Shown in pieces: positions 6,231 to 7,018 of a stretch of 7,018 nucleotides of DNA. Positions within the stretch are counted from its first letter, which is position 1; each line of letters starts with the position of its first letter. Location: assembly GCF_946479965.1 (NCBI RefSeq), contig NZ_CAMLHX010000095.1, positions 1 through 7,018 on the forward strand, written 5' to 3'. The translations under genes were made by a program, and so were the position numbers. This DNA is from an uncultured Mucilaginibacter sp. GTDB lineage: Bacteria > Bacteroidota > Bacteroidia > Sphingobacteriales > Sphingobacteriaceae. The notes beneath the pieces are model-generated. The model was not told the origin of the DNA and did no database searches. It saw only the letters and a list, made by a program, of their open reading frames with translations.

Positions 6231-7018
6231 ATCGTTTGTGTAGCTATAGCCGCTGTAGTTTGTAAGTATTTCTTAACCCGTTCCATATCTTTATATTTGG
6301 GTGTATCTTCAATAAACTTAGGAAAAAATCCCCTTACATCCTCGTATAGCTGTCGGGTTACCGGTGCCATTTCATCCTCGCATTGTAAATAGTCTATTGC
6401 CTGTAAAAGCGTCATTAACTGAATTGATAACACGGTAAACGCATTGTCAATTACCTTTGCCGTAATTAAAGCTGCATTACAGCCCATGCTCACAATATCC
6501 TGATTATCATTATTATTTGGAATACTATGGACATACATTGGGAAAGATAGTGTTTGATTTTCGGCAACGGTTGATGTTGCTGTAAACTGCACTCCCTGCA
6601 TGCCAAAATTGAATCCCAAAACACCCAGGTTTACAAACGGCGGGAATTTTTGGTTGAGCTTATCATTCAGTAAATAATTCAACTGCCGTTCTGATAGCAT
6701 GGATAATTTGGTGATGGCTATCTTTAATTTATCCATTTCAAGCGATACATAATCGCCATGAAAATTGCCGCCATGGAATACGTTGCAGTTATGATGATCA
6801 ATAACAGGGTTATCATTCACTGAGTTCAATTCATTCACCAAAACATGCTCAGCGTTATTAACCGTGTCTAAAACCGGCCCTAATACCTGGGTAACACAAC
6901 GTAGTGAATAATACTCCTGCACCTTGTCTTCAAAAACTTCCTGATCTATGTTATCCGGCTGATACAAATGATCAGTACGACTGCGAATCATTTTGCTGCC
7001 CTGTAGAATATTTCGAAA
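6227..7018 (-). CDS. Aromatic amino acid (Tyr/Phe) ammonia lyase, C-terminal half
   Basis: Partial gene: the frame stays open to the right edge. The first visible codons (FRNILQGSK, then Met at 6991) match the interior of the histidine/phenylalanine ammonia lyase family, so that Met is not the true start. Full proteins are about 500 residues; 263 are visible. Motifs, counted from the Met at 6991: VQEYYSLRCVTQVLGP (24-39, with active-site Tyr28 and Arg31), ELNSVNDNPVID (54-65), FHGGNFHGDYVSLEMDKL (72-89), LSERQLNYLL and NQDIVSMG (163-170). The Gln164 position is Glu in histidine lyases (QEDHVSM) and Gln in Tyr/Phe lyases, so tyrosine or phenylalanine is the likely substrate. The product would be coumarate or cinnamate plus ammonia. 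The Ala-Ser-Gly that forms the MIO cofactor and the ring-selecting residues lie outside the window. Cytoplasmic. It overlaps the FabG-like gene and likely supplies the aromatic starter. Confidence 0.88.
   Translation of the reverse strand, partial: FRNILQGSKMIRSRTDHLYQPDNIDQEVFEDKVQEYYSLRCVTQVLGPVLDTVNNAEHVLVNELNSVNDNPVIDHHNCNVFHGGNFHGDYVSLEMDKLKIAITKLSMLSERQLNYLLNDKLNQKFPPFVNLGVLGFNFGMQGVQFTATSTVAENQTLSFPMYVHSIPNNNDNQDIVSMGCNAALITAKVIDNAFTVLSIQLMTLLQAIDYLQCEDEMAPVTRQLYEDVRGFFPKFIEDTPKYKDMERVKKYLQTTAAIATQTI

Noticed and set aside
6989..6991. Met at 6991 as the start of a short (254-residue) ammonia lyase gene
   Set aside because: The frame continues without a stop to the window edge, and the upstream codons (FRNILQGSK) match the lyase family interior; the gene is cut by the window, not truncated.
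6227..7018. Histidine utilisation gene hutH
   Set aside because: The NQDIVSMG motif has Gln where histidine lyases have Glu, and the neighbours are fatty-acid-type biosynthetic genes rather than hut genes.

Overview
The window looks like chromosomal DNA from a member of the Bacteroidota, most likely a Sphingobacteriaceae-type organism (Mucilaginibacter or Pedobacter relatives). This rests on the protein flavour (class 1 fructose-bisphosphatase, YfiC-type tRNA methyltransferase, a flexirubin/aryl-polyene-type ketosynthase), the lack of clear Shine-Dalgarno sequences before most starts, and a C-run/G-run palindromic repeat of a kind I associate with that phylum. The taxonomic call is inference; there is no rRNA or other decisive marker.

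Left part, plus strand (1-1643): the C-terminal half of a CPC-type heavy-metal (Cu+/Ag+) P1B ATPase enters from the left edge and ends at 1088. An 84-base gap follows, filled by an inverted pair of 25-base REP-like palindromes. Then comes a complete rnhA (RNase HI), whose start codon lies two bases after the second repeat copy.

Middle part, minus strand (1653-3931): rnhA converges on a compact run of three housekeeping-type genes. In transcription order these are a TrmN6/YfiC-type tRNA(Val) m6A37 methyltransferase, a YfcE-like metallophosphoesterase and class 1 fructose-1,6-bisphosphatase (fbp), with gaps of 12 and 14 bases.

Right part, minus strand (3968-7018): four genes with overlapping stop and start codons, in transcription order: an aromatic amino acid ammonia lyase (its N-terminal half lies beyond the right edge), a FabG-like ketoreductase, a small FabZ-like hotdog protein and a FabF-like ketosynthase. 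An ammonia lyase joined to type II fatty-acid-synthase-like enzymes is the hallmark of flexirubin, aryl polyene and dialkylresorcinol pathways. There, tyrosine (or phenylalanine) is deaminated to a cinnamoyl/coumaroyl starter, which is extended and reduced while bound to a carrier protein. No carrier protein, adenylating enzyme, chain-length factor or acyltransferase is inside the window, so most of the cluster should lie past 7018. A hairpin over the ketosynthase stop codon may mark the downstream end of the cluster, just before the housekeeping genes.

Most interesting points: the hotdog 'dehydratase' contains no histidine at all, although its catalytic-position Glu is kept; the ketoreductase has Ser in place of the usual SDR tetrad Asn; the lyase carries the Gln typical of tyrosine/phenylalanine rather than histidine ammonia lyases; and the inverted REP pair fills the copA-rnhA gap. 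No tRNA, rRNA, CRISPR array or insertion sequence was seen. No stretch over 300 bases lacks a gene.
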